Assembly: GCA_964428895.1 (NCBI GenBank)
Contig: CAYRZU010000087.1
Location: 1-11,528, forward strand
Source: HyVt-337 sp964428895
GTDB taxonomy: Bacteria; Planctomycetota; Phycisphaerae; SM23-33
Direction of reading: 5' to 3'
DNA: 11,528 nt
Part shown: piece by piece, positions 6,032 through 11,528 of the stretch
Numbering within the stretch: the stretch's first letter is position 1
How the letters are laid out: each line of letters starts with the position of its first letter
Position numbers and translations under genes: made by a program
Notes under the pieces: generated by a model
Told to the model about the DNA's origin: nothing
The model's input: the letters and a program-made list of their open reading frames with translations, nothing else
Databases searched by the model: none

Positions 6032-6679
6032 ATGAAAGTGCTCGGCATCTCATGTAGCCCTCGTAGCGGGCAGACCACCGACCAACTCGTCAAGGCCGTC
6101 CTCGACGCCGTCGACGATTCCATCGAAACCGAATTCCTCTCCCTGGCCGGCAAGCAGATTTGCCCCTGCATCGCGTGCCTGGGGTGCGTCAAGACCAACG
6201 TCTGCGTCCTGAAGGACGATCTGAAGGATTTGCGCGACACGATCGTCTCCGCCGACGCGCTGGTGGTCGGCGGGCCCAACTACTTCAAGGGCCTCAACGC
6301 GTTGGGGCGCTGCTTCCTGGAGCGCTTCTACCAGTTCCGCCACCGCGAGAGTCGGGATGTCGCCGGCAAGCTCGGCGTGGCCATCGGCGTCGGTGGCGGC
6401 GAGCCGGGCCCGGTGGTCGAGGACATCCGCACCTTCTTCCAGTACAACCAGATCGAATGCGTGGCCGACGTGGTCGCCCAGGGCGTGGCCAGTTGTTTCA
6501 CTTGCGGGTATGGCGAGGACTGCAAGGTCGGCGCGATTCACATGTTCTTTGGCCCGGGTACGAAGATTACCGACGAGATCACACCCTCGCTGGCGAAGCA
6601 ACCCGAAAGCCTCGCCGCCGCCAACGCCGCCGGCAAGGTGCTGTCGGAGCGACTCAAGACCTTCGCGACCGGCTCGTAG
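6032..6679 (+). CDS. Iron-sulfur flavoprotein (NADPH-dependent FMN reductase family)
   Basis: This is a cytoplasmic electron-transfer protein of 215 residues. The ATG at 6032 has AGGAAG five bases upstream. It opens with a flavodoxin-like beta strand and phosphate loop, MKVLGISCSPRSGQTT, that binds FMN. CPCIACLGCVKTNVC (44-58) contains the compact motif C46-x2-C49-x2-C52-x5-C58 that holds a 4Fe-4S cluster in Isf-type iron-sulfur flavoproteins. DALVVGGPNYF (75-85) and KLGVAIGVGGGEPG (113-126) are the next flavin-side strands. A second cysteine set, C155-x2-C158-x5-C164, lies near the C-terminus and could bind another cluster or a metal. Such proteins pass electrons between ferredoxin and flavin or reduce oxygen and peroxide in anaerobes. 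It is divergent from the radical SAM operon; whether it reduces that enzyme's cluster is speculation. Confidence 0.8.
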   Translation: MKVLGISCSPRSGQTTDQLVKAVLDAVDDSIETEFLSLAGKQICPCIACLGCVKTNVCVLKDDLKDLRDTIVSADALVVGGPNYFKGLNALGRCFLERFYQFRHRESRDVAGKLGVAIGVGGGEPGPVVEDIRTFFQYNQIECVADVVAQGVASCFTCGYGEDCKVGAIHMFFGPGTKITDEITPSLAKQPESLAAANAAGKVLSERLKTFATGS

Positions 6680-6718
6680 GGGCGGGGGCCAGCAATGGCT
6701 GGGCTTGGCCGCATCTGG

Positions 6719-6770
6719 TGATGGTGGCCCCACCGGCGCGCGGTGCGCCGGTGGCGGCGGGATACCATCA
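6719..6770. other. Long hairpin downstream of the iron-sulfur flavoprotein gene
   Basis: CCACCGGCGC (6730-6739) and GCGCCGGTGG (6745-6754) form a perfect 10-bp stem with a five-base loop, and TGATGGT (6719-6725) can pair with ACCATCA (6764-6770) outside it. No T-run follows on either strand, so it is not a standard intrinsic terminator. It may protect the mRNA 3' end. A second hairpin (6792-6798 with 6812-6818) lies just after it. Confidence 0.5.
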
Positions 6771-6938
6771 ACGATTTCCACAAACTCACCTGGCGGCGCC
6801 ACGATCTGCGACGCCGCCGACGCGTAGGGGCTTCGCCGTCACTGGAAAAATGGGGCTATTCCGACCGGCATTCGCATAAGCACTTGTTGTTAATTCGATT
6901 ATAAGTCCCACGAAATCCGTTGCGATTTCGATAACACC

Positions 6939-6966
6939 TCAAAACCACTCGACTTGCTTCCGATTT
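6939..6966 (+). promoter_or_regulatory. Weak candidate sigma-28-like promoter for the chemotaxis gene
   Basis: TCAAAACC (6939-6946) and TCCGATTT (6959-6966) loosely resemble the flagellar sigma-28 boxes TAAAGTTT and GCCGATAA, with a 12-base rather than 11-base spacer. Chemotaxis receptor genes are often under this sigma factor. The match is partial and could be chance. Confidence 0.2.
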
Positions 6967-7086
6967 GATAGAGCCGGGCGACGTAGGGTCCCCTGGCCAG
7001 AGGCGCAATCAAATCGTCTGTCGGGGCCGGCTAGGCTCTGTCAGGCGCTGTTAGGCAAAAAGACGTCCAATCAGGAGCGAAGGCAA

Positions 7087-8751
7087 ATGGTCAGCAACCT
7101 AGGGAAGATCTCGTTGAGCTTGAACGCAAAACTGCTGTTGGGATTCTCGGTCCCGTTGGTGATCGTGATCCTCATGACCATTGGCGTGGTCTGGGCGACC
7201 AATCACGTTAATGACATGGCCGAGCTGGCCCGGACCGAAAGCGCCGTCTTTGCCGGAACCGCTCGCCAGATGAAACTGGACGTGGTCCAGGTCCAGCAGT
7301 GGCTGACCGATGTCTCCGCCACCCGGGGACTGAACGGCCTGGATGACGGCTTCGATGAGGCCGCCAAACATCACCAGGCCTTCCTCGCCGGCTTGGGCGA
7401 TTTCCGTGAGATGTTCACCAACGAGGGCGACGTCACCGCCTTGCACGAGATGGACGAACTCGAGGTGGCCATGGCCGAATATGTCGAGGCCGGTACTGAA
7501 ATGGCCCAGGCCTACGTCGCCGGTGGCGCCGAGGCGGGCAATCAGCACATGGCCTCCTTCGATGACGCCGCCGCCGCGCTGTCCAACCGACTGGATCCGT
7601 TCGTGCAGAGCCAGGTGGCCGAGCTGGATGAGTCCATGAAGTCGGTGGAAGCGTCCGCCGGCGCCCTGTCGATGGGCTCGCTGATCGGCGGGACAATTGC
7701 GTTCTTCGCCAGCGTGTTCGTAGGCGTGATGATCGGCCGATCGATCACGCGACCGGTTAATGAAATCGTCGCCACCCTATCGGCCGGGGCCGAGCAAACC
7801 GCTTCGGCAGCCGGTCAGGTCTCCTCATCCAGCCAGAGCCTTTCCCAAGGCGCCTCCGAACAGGCCGCCGCGGTTCAAGAGACCACCAGCAGCATCGAAG
7901 AGATGGCGGCCGTGACCAAGCAGAACGCGGGCAACGCCGAGCAGGCCAAGCAACTGGCCGGGTCCGCCCGCGTTTCGGCCGAGCAAGGCACCGACGCCAT
8001 GGGCCGCATGTCCGCGGCCATCAACGATATCAAGACCTCCGCCGACGAGACCGCCAAGATCGTCAAGACCATCGACGAGATCGCCTTCCAGACCAACTTG
8101 CTGGCGCTGAACGCAGCGGTCGAGGCCGCCCGCGCCGGTGAGGCCGGCAAGGGCTTCGCCGTGGTCGCCGAGGAAGTTCGCAACCTGGCCCAACGGTCGG
8201 CCGATGCCGCCAAGAACACGGCCGACATGATCGAGCAGTCCGTGGCCAACGCCGACCGGGGTGTGGACCTGTCCAGCGAAGTCAGCGAATCGCTCAGCGA
8301 GATCTCCGAGGGCAACCAGAAGGTTAACGCGCTGGTCGCCGAGATTGCCGCGGCCAGCCGTGAGCAGTCGCAGGGCATCGAGCAGATCAACGAGTCGGTT
8401 TCGCAGATGGACCAGGTCACACAGTCCACGGCCGCCAATGCCGAAGAGTCAGCTTCGTCGGCGGAAGAGCTGTCGGCCCAAGCCCAGGAGCTGGACAACA
8501 TGGTCCGCAACCTGGAGGCCCTGGTCCGTGGCTCCAAGGCCGTTAGCACAAGCCAGTCGCATCAGACCTTCGTGGCCGACCATCCGGCCGACAGGCCCGC
8601 CAGCCACGAGGCCCAGCACCACGCCTTTGGCGGCTCGGACAAGGTCTGGCATGAGGTGGCCTCGCCGAAGCAAGGCTCGCCGACCCAAGCGCCGACCACG
8701 TCGGAACGGATCATCCCGTTGGACGATAGCGACAACCTGGCTGAGTTCTAG
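7087..8751 (+). CDS. Methyl-accepting chemotaxis protein
   Basis: This is a transmembrane chemoreceptor of 554 residues. Helix 1 is at about 14-37 and helix 2 at about 195-217, with a periplasmic helical-bundle sensor between them. That sensor carries QVQQWLTDVSATRG (68-81), a motif I recall from a family of sensors in deltaproteobacterial and planctomycete receptors. After helix 2 comes RSITRPVNEIVATL (218-231), the first half of a HAMP domain, and the methylation helices begin at once, so the second HAMP helix seems absent. The kinase-signalling tip is intact: EIAFQTNLLALNAAVEAARAG (331-351) followed by KGFAVVAEEVRNLAQRSADAAK. The C-terminus is a Ser/Glu/Ala-rich coil and a polar tail ending NLAEF, without the NWETF-type pentapeptide that tethers CheR and CheB. 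No che genes are nearby; it should signal to an array encoded elsewhere. The ligand is unknown. Confidence 0.93.
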   Translation: MVSNLGKISLSLNAKLLLGFSVPLVIVILMTIGVVWATNHVNDMAELARTESAVFAGTARQMKLDVVQVQQWLTDVSATRGLNGLDDGFDEAAKHHQAFLAGLGDFREMFTNEGDVTALHEMDELEVAMAEYVEAGTEMAQAYVAGGAEAGNQHMASFDDAAAALSNRLDPFVQSQVAELDESMKSVEASAGALSMGSLIGGTIAFFASVFVGVMIGRSITRPVNEIVATLSAGAEQTASAAGQVSSSSQSLSQGASEQAAAVQETTSSIEEMAAVTKQNAGNAEQAKQLAGSARVSAEQGTDAMGRMSAAINDIKTSADETAKIVKTIDEIAFQTNLLALNAAVEAARAGEAGKGFAVVAEEVRNLAQRSADAAKNTADMIEQSVANADRGVDLSSEVSESLSEISEGNQKVNALVAEIAAASREQSQGIEQINESVSQMDQVTQSTAANAEESASSAEELSAQAQELDNMVRNLEALVRGSKAVSTSQSHQTFVADHPADRPASHEAQHHAFGGSDKVWHEVASPKQGSPTQAPTTSERIIPLDDSDNLAEF

Positions 8752-8774
8752 GCGGGTTACGAGCGTTGAACCAA

Positions 8775-8808
8775 CCCACGGTGCGGTCCGCCCGCACCGT
8801 GGGTTTTT
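8775..8808 (+). terminator. Rho-independent terminator of the chemotaxis gene
   Basis: CCCACGGTGCGG (8775-8786) and its perfect complement (8792-8803) form a 12-bp stem with a five-base loop, followed by TTTTT (8804-8808). It lies 23 bases after the receptor stop codon and separates that gene from the next operon. Confidence 0.9.
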
Positions 8809-8874
8809 GTTGCGCTATCCGTGACGGACGGCGGCGCGGCGCGATAAGATGAGCCGGCCCTGCCGGGAGCGCCC

Positions 8875-9522
8875 ATGGCGATGGACAAGTCCGAACGCAA
8901 GCATACCTACCAGGTCGAAAAGGTTCGCCTCAGGGCTCGTAAGGATTTCGAGCGTACCCAGTCCGGCTGTGGGTGTTTGGTGATGCTGCTGCTGGCGTGT
9001 GCCGGGGGCGTGGCGATCTGGATCGTTAACCAAGGAGGGCTGAGTTGGCCCGCCGGTGGCGGCGCCGCCAACCAGGTGATGGCGGACATCGACGCCATCG
9101 CCGTGACCACCACCCAACCCAGTACGGGTGGGCCGGCTCCGGCCGCCCAGGCCGACGCGATCGTTCGCGCTCAAACCGACCCCCGCGTGGTCGCCGACCT
9201 GGTTCGCCAATGCGATGCCCGCGCGGGCGACCGCACCGTCACCCGTACCGTGGGCGATTTCTATTGGGACGTTCGCATGGCCGCGATCGCGCGACTGGGC
9301 CAACTCAAGGGAGACACCGCCGCCAAAGCCGTGGTGGGCCTGCTGCTCGATGCGGAGTTGTTCTGGAACGATCCCACCGAACGCGCCCTGATGGCCGCGG
9401 CCACCCGCATCGGCAAGCCGTGCCTGCCGCTTTTGGCCAAGGCGCCCAAGGACCACCCCCGCAAGGGAATCGTCAAGCTCCTGATCGCCACCATCCAACG
9501 CGGCGAGACCATTCGGCCATGA
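8875..9522 (+). CDS. Single-pass membrane protein with HEAT-like helical region
   Basis: This is a protein of 215 residues of unknown function. The start at 8875 has GGGAG five bases upstream; a second ATG at 8881 is possible. Residues 1-32 are strongly basic and cytoplasmic (KSERKHTYQVEKVRLRARK), ending in a Cys pair (SGCGC, 30-34). One transmembrane helix spans about 34-51, followed by a Pro/Ala/Thr-rich linker to about 95 and a helical region. DFYWDVRMAAIARLGQLKGD and the following AAKAVVGLLLDAELFW look like HEAT-type repeats, in which paired helices bear aliphatic residues and Asp/Arg at turns; these usually serve protein binding. Its stop codon overlaps the ATG of the phosphatase gene (ATGA at 9519-9522), so the pair is co-translated and probably works together, the membrane protein serving as an anchor, substrate or sensor. 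This pairing is inference. Confidence 0.7.
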   Translation: MAMDKSERKHTYQVEKVRLRARKDFERTQSGCGCLVMLLLACAGGVAIWIVNQGGLSWPAGGGAANQVMADIDAIAVTTTQPSTGGPAPAAQADAIVRAQTDPRVVADLVRQCDARAGDRTVTRTVGDFYWDVRMAAIARLGQLKGDTAAKAVVGLLLDAELFWNDPTERALMAAATRIGKPCLPLLAKAPKDHPRKGIVKLLIATIQRGETIRP

Positions 9523-10139
9523 ACGTTGTCACCGCCAGCCAGGTTGTTGCCGCCGGCAAGGTCAGCCAGGATGTGGTGGGCCAGTGTCCCCACGCCGACG
9601 GTGTGGTGTTGGTGGTGGCCGACGGCGCCGGGGGGACAAGCGGCGGCGCCGACGCGGCCGACGCGGTGCTCATGTGGGTTGCGTCGGCGGCCGATCGTAG
9701 GGAGGACCTGGGCAGTGCGGCCACCTGGTGTGAGTTGCTGGCCGGCGTGGATCATCAGTTGGATTCCGCCACTGGGGGTCAAACTACGGCCGTGGTCGTC
9801 AACGTGACCGATGCCGGCATCGTCGGCGCCAGCGTGGGCGATTCCGCCGCCTGGCTGATCGGCCCGGACACGCACACCAACCTGACCGTCAACCAGAACC
9901 GCAAACCCCTCATCGGCAGTGGGTGCGCAACGCCGGTTCCCTTTACCGCGCCTCTGGTCGGCACGCTGTTGGTGGCCTCCGACGGGCTCATCAAGTACGC
10001 CGGCCCCGACGCCATCTGTGCCGTCGCGCTAAGGGCGGACCTGCAGACCGTCCCGGCCAAGCTCGTCGACCTGGTCCGCCTGCAATCGGGCGCCGTTCCC
10101 GACGACGTCGGCGTCATTTGCGCCCGCCGCGAGCGCTGA
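9519..10139 (+). CDS. Small PP2C-type (PPM) serine/threonine phosphatase
   Basis: This is a protein of 206 residues, shorter than the usual ~240 of bacterial PP2C domains, with the catalytic motifs in order. VVADGAGG (32-39) is the metal-binding DG-x-GG. GGQTTAVVV (86-94) and ASVGDSAAWLI (104-114) correspond to the G-T-T and GDSR-x-Y strands. LLVASDGLIKY (150-160) carries the second metal Asp in SDG, and PDDVGVI (194-200) is the terminal DD(I/V) motif. The usual N-terminal R-x-x-NED is replaced by VSQDVVGQ (15-22), where Asp18 may play the acidic role, and Arg is missing after GDS. It probably dephosphorylates Ser/Thr (or related) phosphoproteins in the cytoplasm. No kinase is in the window. 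The start overlaps the preceding gene, so they share an operon. The open frame reaches back to 9045, but that part is a shadow of the upstream gene. Confidence 0.82.
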   Translation: MNVVTASQVVAAGKVSQDVVGQCPHADGVVLVVADGAGGTSGGADAADAVLMWVASAADRREDLGSAATWCELLAGVDHQLDSATGGQTTAVVVNVTDAGIVGASVGDSAAWLIGPDTHTNLTVNQNRKPLIGSGCATPVPFTAPLVGTLLVASDGLIKYAGPDAICAVALRADLQTVPAKLVDLVRLQSGAVPDDVGVICARRER

Positions 10140-10142
10140 TGC

Positions 10143-10607
10143 TTACGGGCGCGATCGGCTCGTGTCGTAGAGGCGCTCTAGCCAGGCGTCCGGCGCGCCC
10201 AGGACCAGCCCCGCCAGAACGAGTTGGTTGATGAGAGTCTGGCGGAGGTGCCCGCGCGCGCGATAGCGGCGAGCGGAGGTGGTGACCGGCTTGGGGATGA
10301 TGGCCAGCCGGCCCAGACGGCGCAGTCGGCGGACCAGCCGAACGTCTTCAGCGATGGGGACGTCGACAAAGCCGCCCATCGCCTCAAAGGCCCCTCGCCG
10401 GACGAACAGGGCCTGGTCGCCGTAAGGGAGGCCAAGGTAGCGGGCCCGCCAATTAGCTAGCCAGGTGGTTCGCCGCATCGCGGCGGTCGAGGCGCTGGTT
10501 CCGTACTCGAACGCGCCGCCGAGAACGCGCGGGTCGGCCATCGCCTCGAACACATCGGCGGACCGACCGCTCATTCCCGCCGAGGTAGCGCACCTCGATG
10601 TCGACAT
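10143..10607 (-). pseudogene. C-terminal remnant of rSAM/selenodomain-associated glycosyltransferase 2 (TIGR04283-like)
   Basis: The frame from about 10560 down to the stop at 10143 matches the C-terminal half of family-2-like glycosyltransferases found beside arsS: ADPRVLGGAFEYG (residues 24-36), ANWRARYLGLPYGDQALFVRR (51-71), GGFVDVPIAEDVRLVRRLRR (78-97) and PVTTSARRYRARG (107-119). The N-terminal half, with the nucleotide-sugar-binding fold and the HADT-like acidic motif, is absent. The first 16 or so residues of this frame are instead an out-of-frame reading of the neighbouring transferase 1. There is no start codon of its own. It looks like one side of an internal deletion joining two adjacent genes with a frameshift, and should not be functional. 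The 3' end meets the phosphatase gene with a gap of three bases, convergently. Confidence 0.7.
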
Positions 10608-10857
10608 CGCCGCGAGCGGCTACCTCCCGCGCCGTCGCCAGCGTGCGGCCCGTCATGGCCCGTTGCAGGCGTGCGGCCCCCAGCGCGCCGAGCGCCGGGA
10701 TCAGTCGGGTCTTGGTCGTGCCGGGCAGGGGATACCGCGTGAACACGACTATGCGGTCGGGTCGGGCCGATCGGCCCAGGGGCCGTCGCGCCAAGAATTG
10801 GCCCACCGCGCGCGTTAGCCCGTCCGTGAAGGTCTTGACGGCTCGGGATATCCTCAC
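10453..10857 (-). pseudogene. N-terminal remnant of rSAM/selenodomain-associated transferase 1 (TIGR04282/DUF2064-like)
   Basis: The GTG at 10857 overlaps the stop of the upstream membrane-protein gene (GTGA), with AGGA a few bases before it, a normal coupled start. Residues 35-101 match the nucleotidyl/glycosyl transferase-A fold of DUF2064 proteins: RIVVFTRYPLPGTTKTRL (35-52), with the TKTRL signature, then ALGALGAARLQRAM and VDIEVRYLGG (85-94). Similarity stops near ERSVRR at 96-101 (about base 10560). After that the frame reads an out-of-frame translation of transferase 2. The normal protein has about 200 residues, including GTDCP and DGGY motifs that are missing here. It is the other half of the deletion/frameshift fusion and is very probably inactive. 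In intact clusters both transferases are thought to add sugar-type groups in the arsenosugar pathway. Confidence 0.7.
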
Positions 10858-11027
10858 AGCCCATCCTCGTCGTGGCGGTCGAGGTCGACCGATTCACCTA
10901 GCGCCTTGCGAGCGGCACGGGCGATGACGATCGTTGCCGCCAGGGCCGCCGCCAGACCCGCGCCGTAGAGGACCCATTGGCCCGTCGCCGCCGCCAACAG
11001 CAGAATGATGGGCTTGAGATGACGCAT
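10854..11027 (-). CDS. 57-residue membrane protein coupled to arsS
   Basis: This small protein has 57 residues. Its ATG (11027-11025) overlaps the arsS stop codon by one base, and its own stop overlaps the GTG of the transferase, so three genes are tightly coupled. Residues 7-32 are hydrophobic (IILLLAAATGQWVLYGAGLA onwards), enough for one long or two short membrane helices, followed by ARAARKALGESVDLDRHDEDGL, a basic then strongly acidic cytoplasmic tail. I do not recognise the family. Its place between ArsS and the transferases suggests a membrane-anchoring or export part of the same pathway. The open frame upstream to 11129 lies over arsS and is not part of the gene. It is the only intact member of the cluster in this window. 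Confidence 0.6.
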   Translation of the reverse strand: MRHLKPIILLLAAATGQWVLYGAGLAAALAATIVIARAARKALGESVDLDRHDEDGL

Positions 11028-11482
11028 CACAGCAGCGCCCCCCCACAGGACGAGCCTGCTCCGGCCGTGCAGCCGAAGCAATGTTCTCCGGTGACAATCC
11101 GCCGACACGCCAGCGCGGCCGGATCGCATTGGACAATCCGGTCGCTCGGGCCCTCAGCGATCGGCAGACCCATCGCCAGGTTGAAGTCGCAATCGAACAG
11201 TCGCCCGTCCCAGCGCACGGAGGCCTGATGGCGGCACATCAGGCCGGGCACGGTCTCGGCGTTGAACGACCGGCTCAGCAGATCGGCGTAGTCGTCCCGG
11301 TCGCCGCGGCCGACCAACTCCGCCTGGAACCGCCCGATCGGCATGTTGGTGATCACCAACAGCCGCGTGAAGCTCACGCCGTGGCGAGCGTGCAGCTCGG
11401 CGCGGTAGTCGGCCTCCAGGGCCGCCTGGGGCGGCGGGAGCTGGGCTCCGGCGGGGTTGAAGACCAGGTCCAGCCTGTTCAA
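11027..11482 (-). CDS. arsS: C-terminal fragment of arsenosugar biosynthesis radical SAM protein ArsS (DUF3641 domain)
   Basis: The frame carries the C-terminal half of ArsS/rSAM-Cys-rich proteins: LDLVFNPAGAQLPPPQAALEADY (residues 4-26; the family has L-x-LVYNP-x-GA-x-LPPPQ), LLVITNMPIGRF (41-52), PGLMCRHQASVRWDGRLFDCDF (79-100) and the terminal HCFGCTAGAGSSCGG (134-148). Cys83, Cys98, Cys135, Cys138 and Cys146 are the likely auxiliary cluster or metal ligands. ArsS is thought to join an adenosyl moiety to methylated arsenic to start arsenosugar synthesis. The radical SAM core with CxxxCxxC is not here. Family similarity stops at Leu4, exactly where the 52-bp terminal repeat begins, and the repeat has an in-frame TGA at 11522-11524, so the TTG start at 11482 is only formal. 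The gene is truncated by an insertion or by a contig break, and is not functional as it stands. Confidence 0.8.
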   Translation of the reverse strand: MNRLDLVFNPAGAQLPPPQAALEADYRAELHARHGVSFTRLLVITNMPIGRFQAELVGRGDRDDYADLLSRSFNAETVPGLMCRHQASVRWDGRLFDCDFNLAMGLPIAEGPSDRIVQCDPAALACRRIVTGEHCFGCTAGAGSSCGGALL

Positions 11483-11526
11483 CGTCAGCGACTTTGGGAA
11501 TAGGTGTGCGTGAACGCTAAGTCACA
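11475..11526. repeat. Right copy of the 52-bp terminal inverted repeat
   Basis: This is the exact reverse complement of bases 1-52. Two more bases (GT) follow at 11527-11528 with no counterpart inside the window. Its inner edge falls in the third codon of the truncated arsS frame. Reading outward from either end of the window gives the same sequence, as expected when a unique region is bordered by two copies of one repeat. Confidence 0.9.
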
Positions 11527-11528
11527 GT

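Larger units (their letters stand above)
6680..7086. other. Intergenic region with two hairpins and an AT-rich promoter zone
   Basis: No gene is seen. 6719-6818 is G-C rich with two hairpins. From about 6878 to 6975 the sequence becomes distinctly A-T rich, as expected for the promoter region of the chemotaxis gene. AGGAG lies nine bases before its ATG at 7087. No other conserved element is evident. Confidence 0.6.

Noticed and set aside
6719..6770. Intrinsic terminator after the iron-sulfur flavoprotein gene
   Set aside because: The hairpin is perfect but no run of T follows on either strand, so it is listed only as a hairpin.
6050..6802. Minus-strand open frame of 250 codons over the iron-sulfur flavoprotein gene
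   Set aside because: It is a codon-complement shadow; the plus strand has the FMN loop and the cysteine cluster motif.
11522..11524. In-frame TGA upstream of the arsS fragment as a selenocysteine codon
   Set aside because: The arsS family includes selenocysteine-associated members, but this TGA is within the repeat, outside ArsS similarity, and no SECIS-like hairpin follows.
1..11528. The whole window as one transposon with 52-bp terminal repeats
   Set aside because: There is no transposase, resolvase or integrase inside, and the right repeat cuts arsS, so the repeats more likely belong to elements lying outside. Not fully excluded.

Overview
The window looks like chromosomal DNA from a high-GC Planctomycetota bacterium, most probably of the Phycisphaerae type. 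This is inferred from content, not from a marker gene. The signs are a secreted acidic protein that carries both dockerin-like calcium loops and a PEP-CTERM tail, a planctomycete-style peptidase-MA-like secreted protein, and intergenic DNA full of short heptad and nonamer tandem repeats. There is no rRNA, tRNA, phage, CRISPR array or recognisable transposase gene inside the window.

Layout. 7-1116 (-) is a secreted protein with a gluzincin-like fold whose catalytic residues look replaced. 1117-2009 is a long non-coding stretch with diverged direct repeats, tandem repeats, and a structured segment ending in a strong intrinsic terminator. 2010-2693 (+) is an Mpv17/PMP22-like membrane protein. 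2813-4000 (-) is the dockerin-like/PEP-CTERM protein, with its own terminator below it and a large palindromic hairpin in its leader. 4145-5850 (-) is a two-gene operon (small membrane protein, then a B12-binding-type radical SAM enzyme) with overlapping reading frames. It is divergent from 6032-6679 (+), an iron-sulfur flavoprotein. 7087-8751 (+) is a methyl-accepting chemotaxis protein with a clear terminator. 8875-10139 (+) is a coupled pair: a single-pass protein with HEAT-like helices and a small PP2C-type phosphatase. 10143-11482 (-) is a damaged arsenosugar-type cluster: the C-terminal third of ArsS, a 57-residue membrane protein, and the fused remains of the two rSAM/selenodomain-associated glycosyltransferases.

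The most notable structural fact is that the first 52 bases and bases 11475-11526 are exact reverse complements. Read outward, both ends run into the same sequence. On the right this repeat begins exactly where ArsS similarity stops. On the left it supplies the last 14 codons and the stop of the first gene. The simplest reading is that the 11.4 kb segment is bounded on both sides by copies of one repeated element (for example insertion-sequence termini), or that a metagenome contig broke at such a repeat. Together with the collapsed glycosyltransferase pair just downstream, this suggests an arsenosugar operon that has been interrupted and is decaying. An assembly artefact cannot be excluded from sequence alone.

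I see no convincing novel defence or mobile system. The candidates most worth following are the pseudo-protease, the HEAT/PP2C pair, the coupled membrane peptides next to radical SAM genes, and the structured RNA candidate at about 1735-1857.
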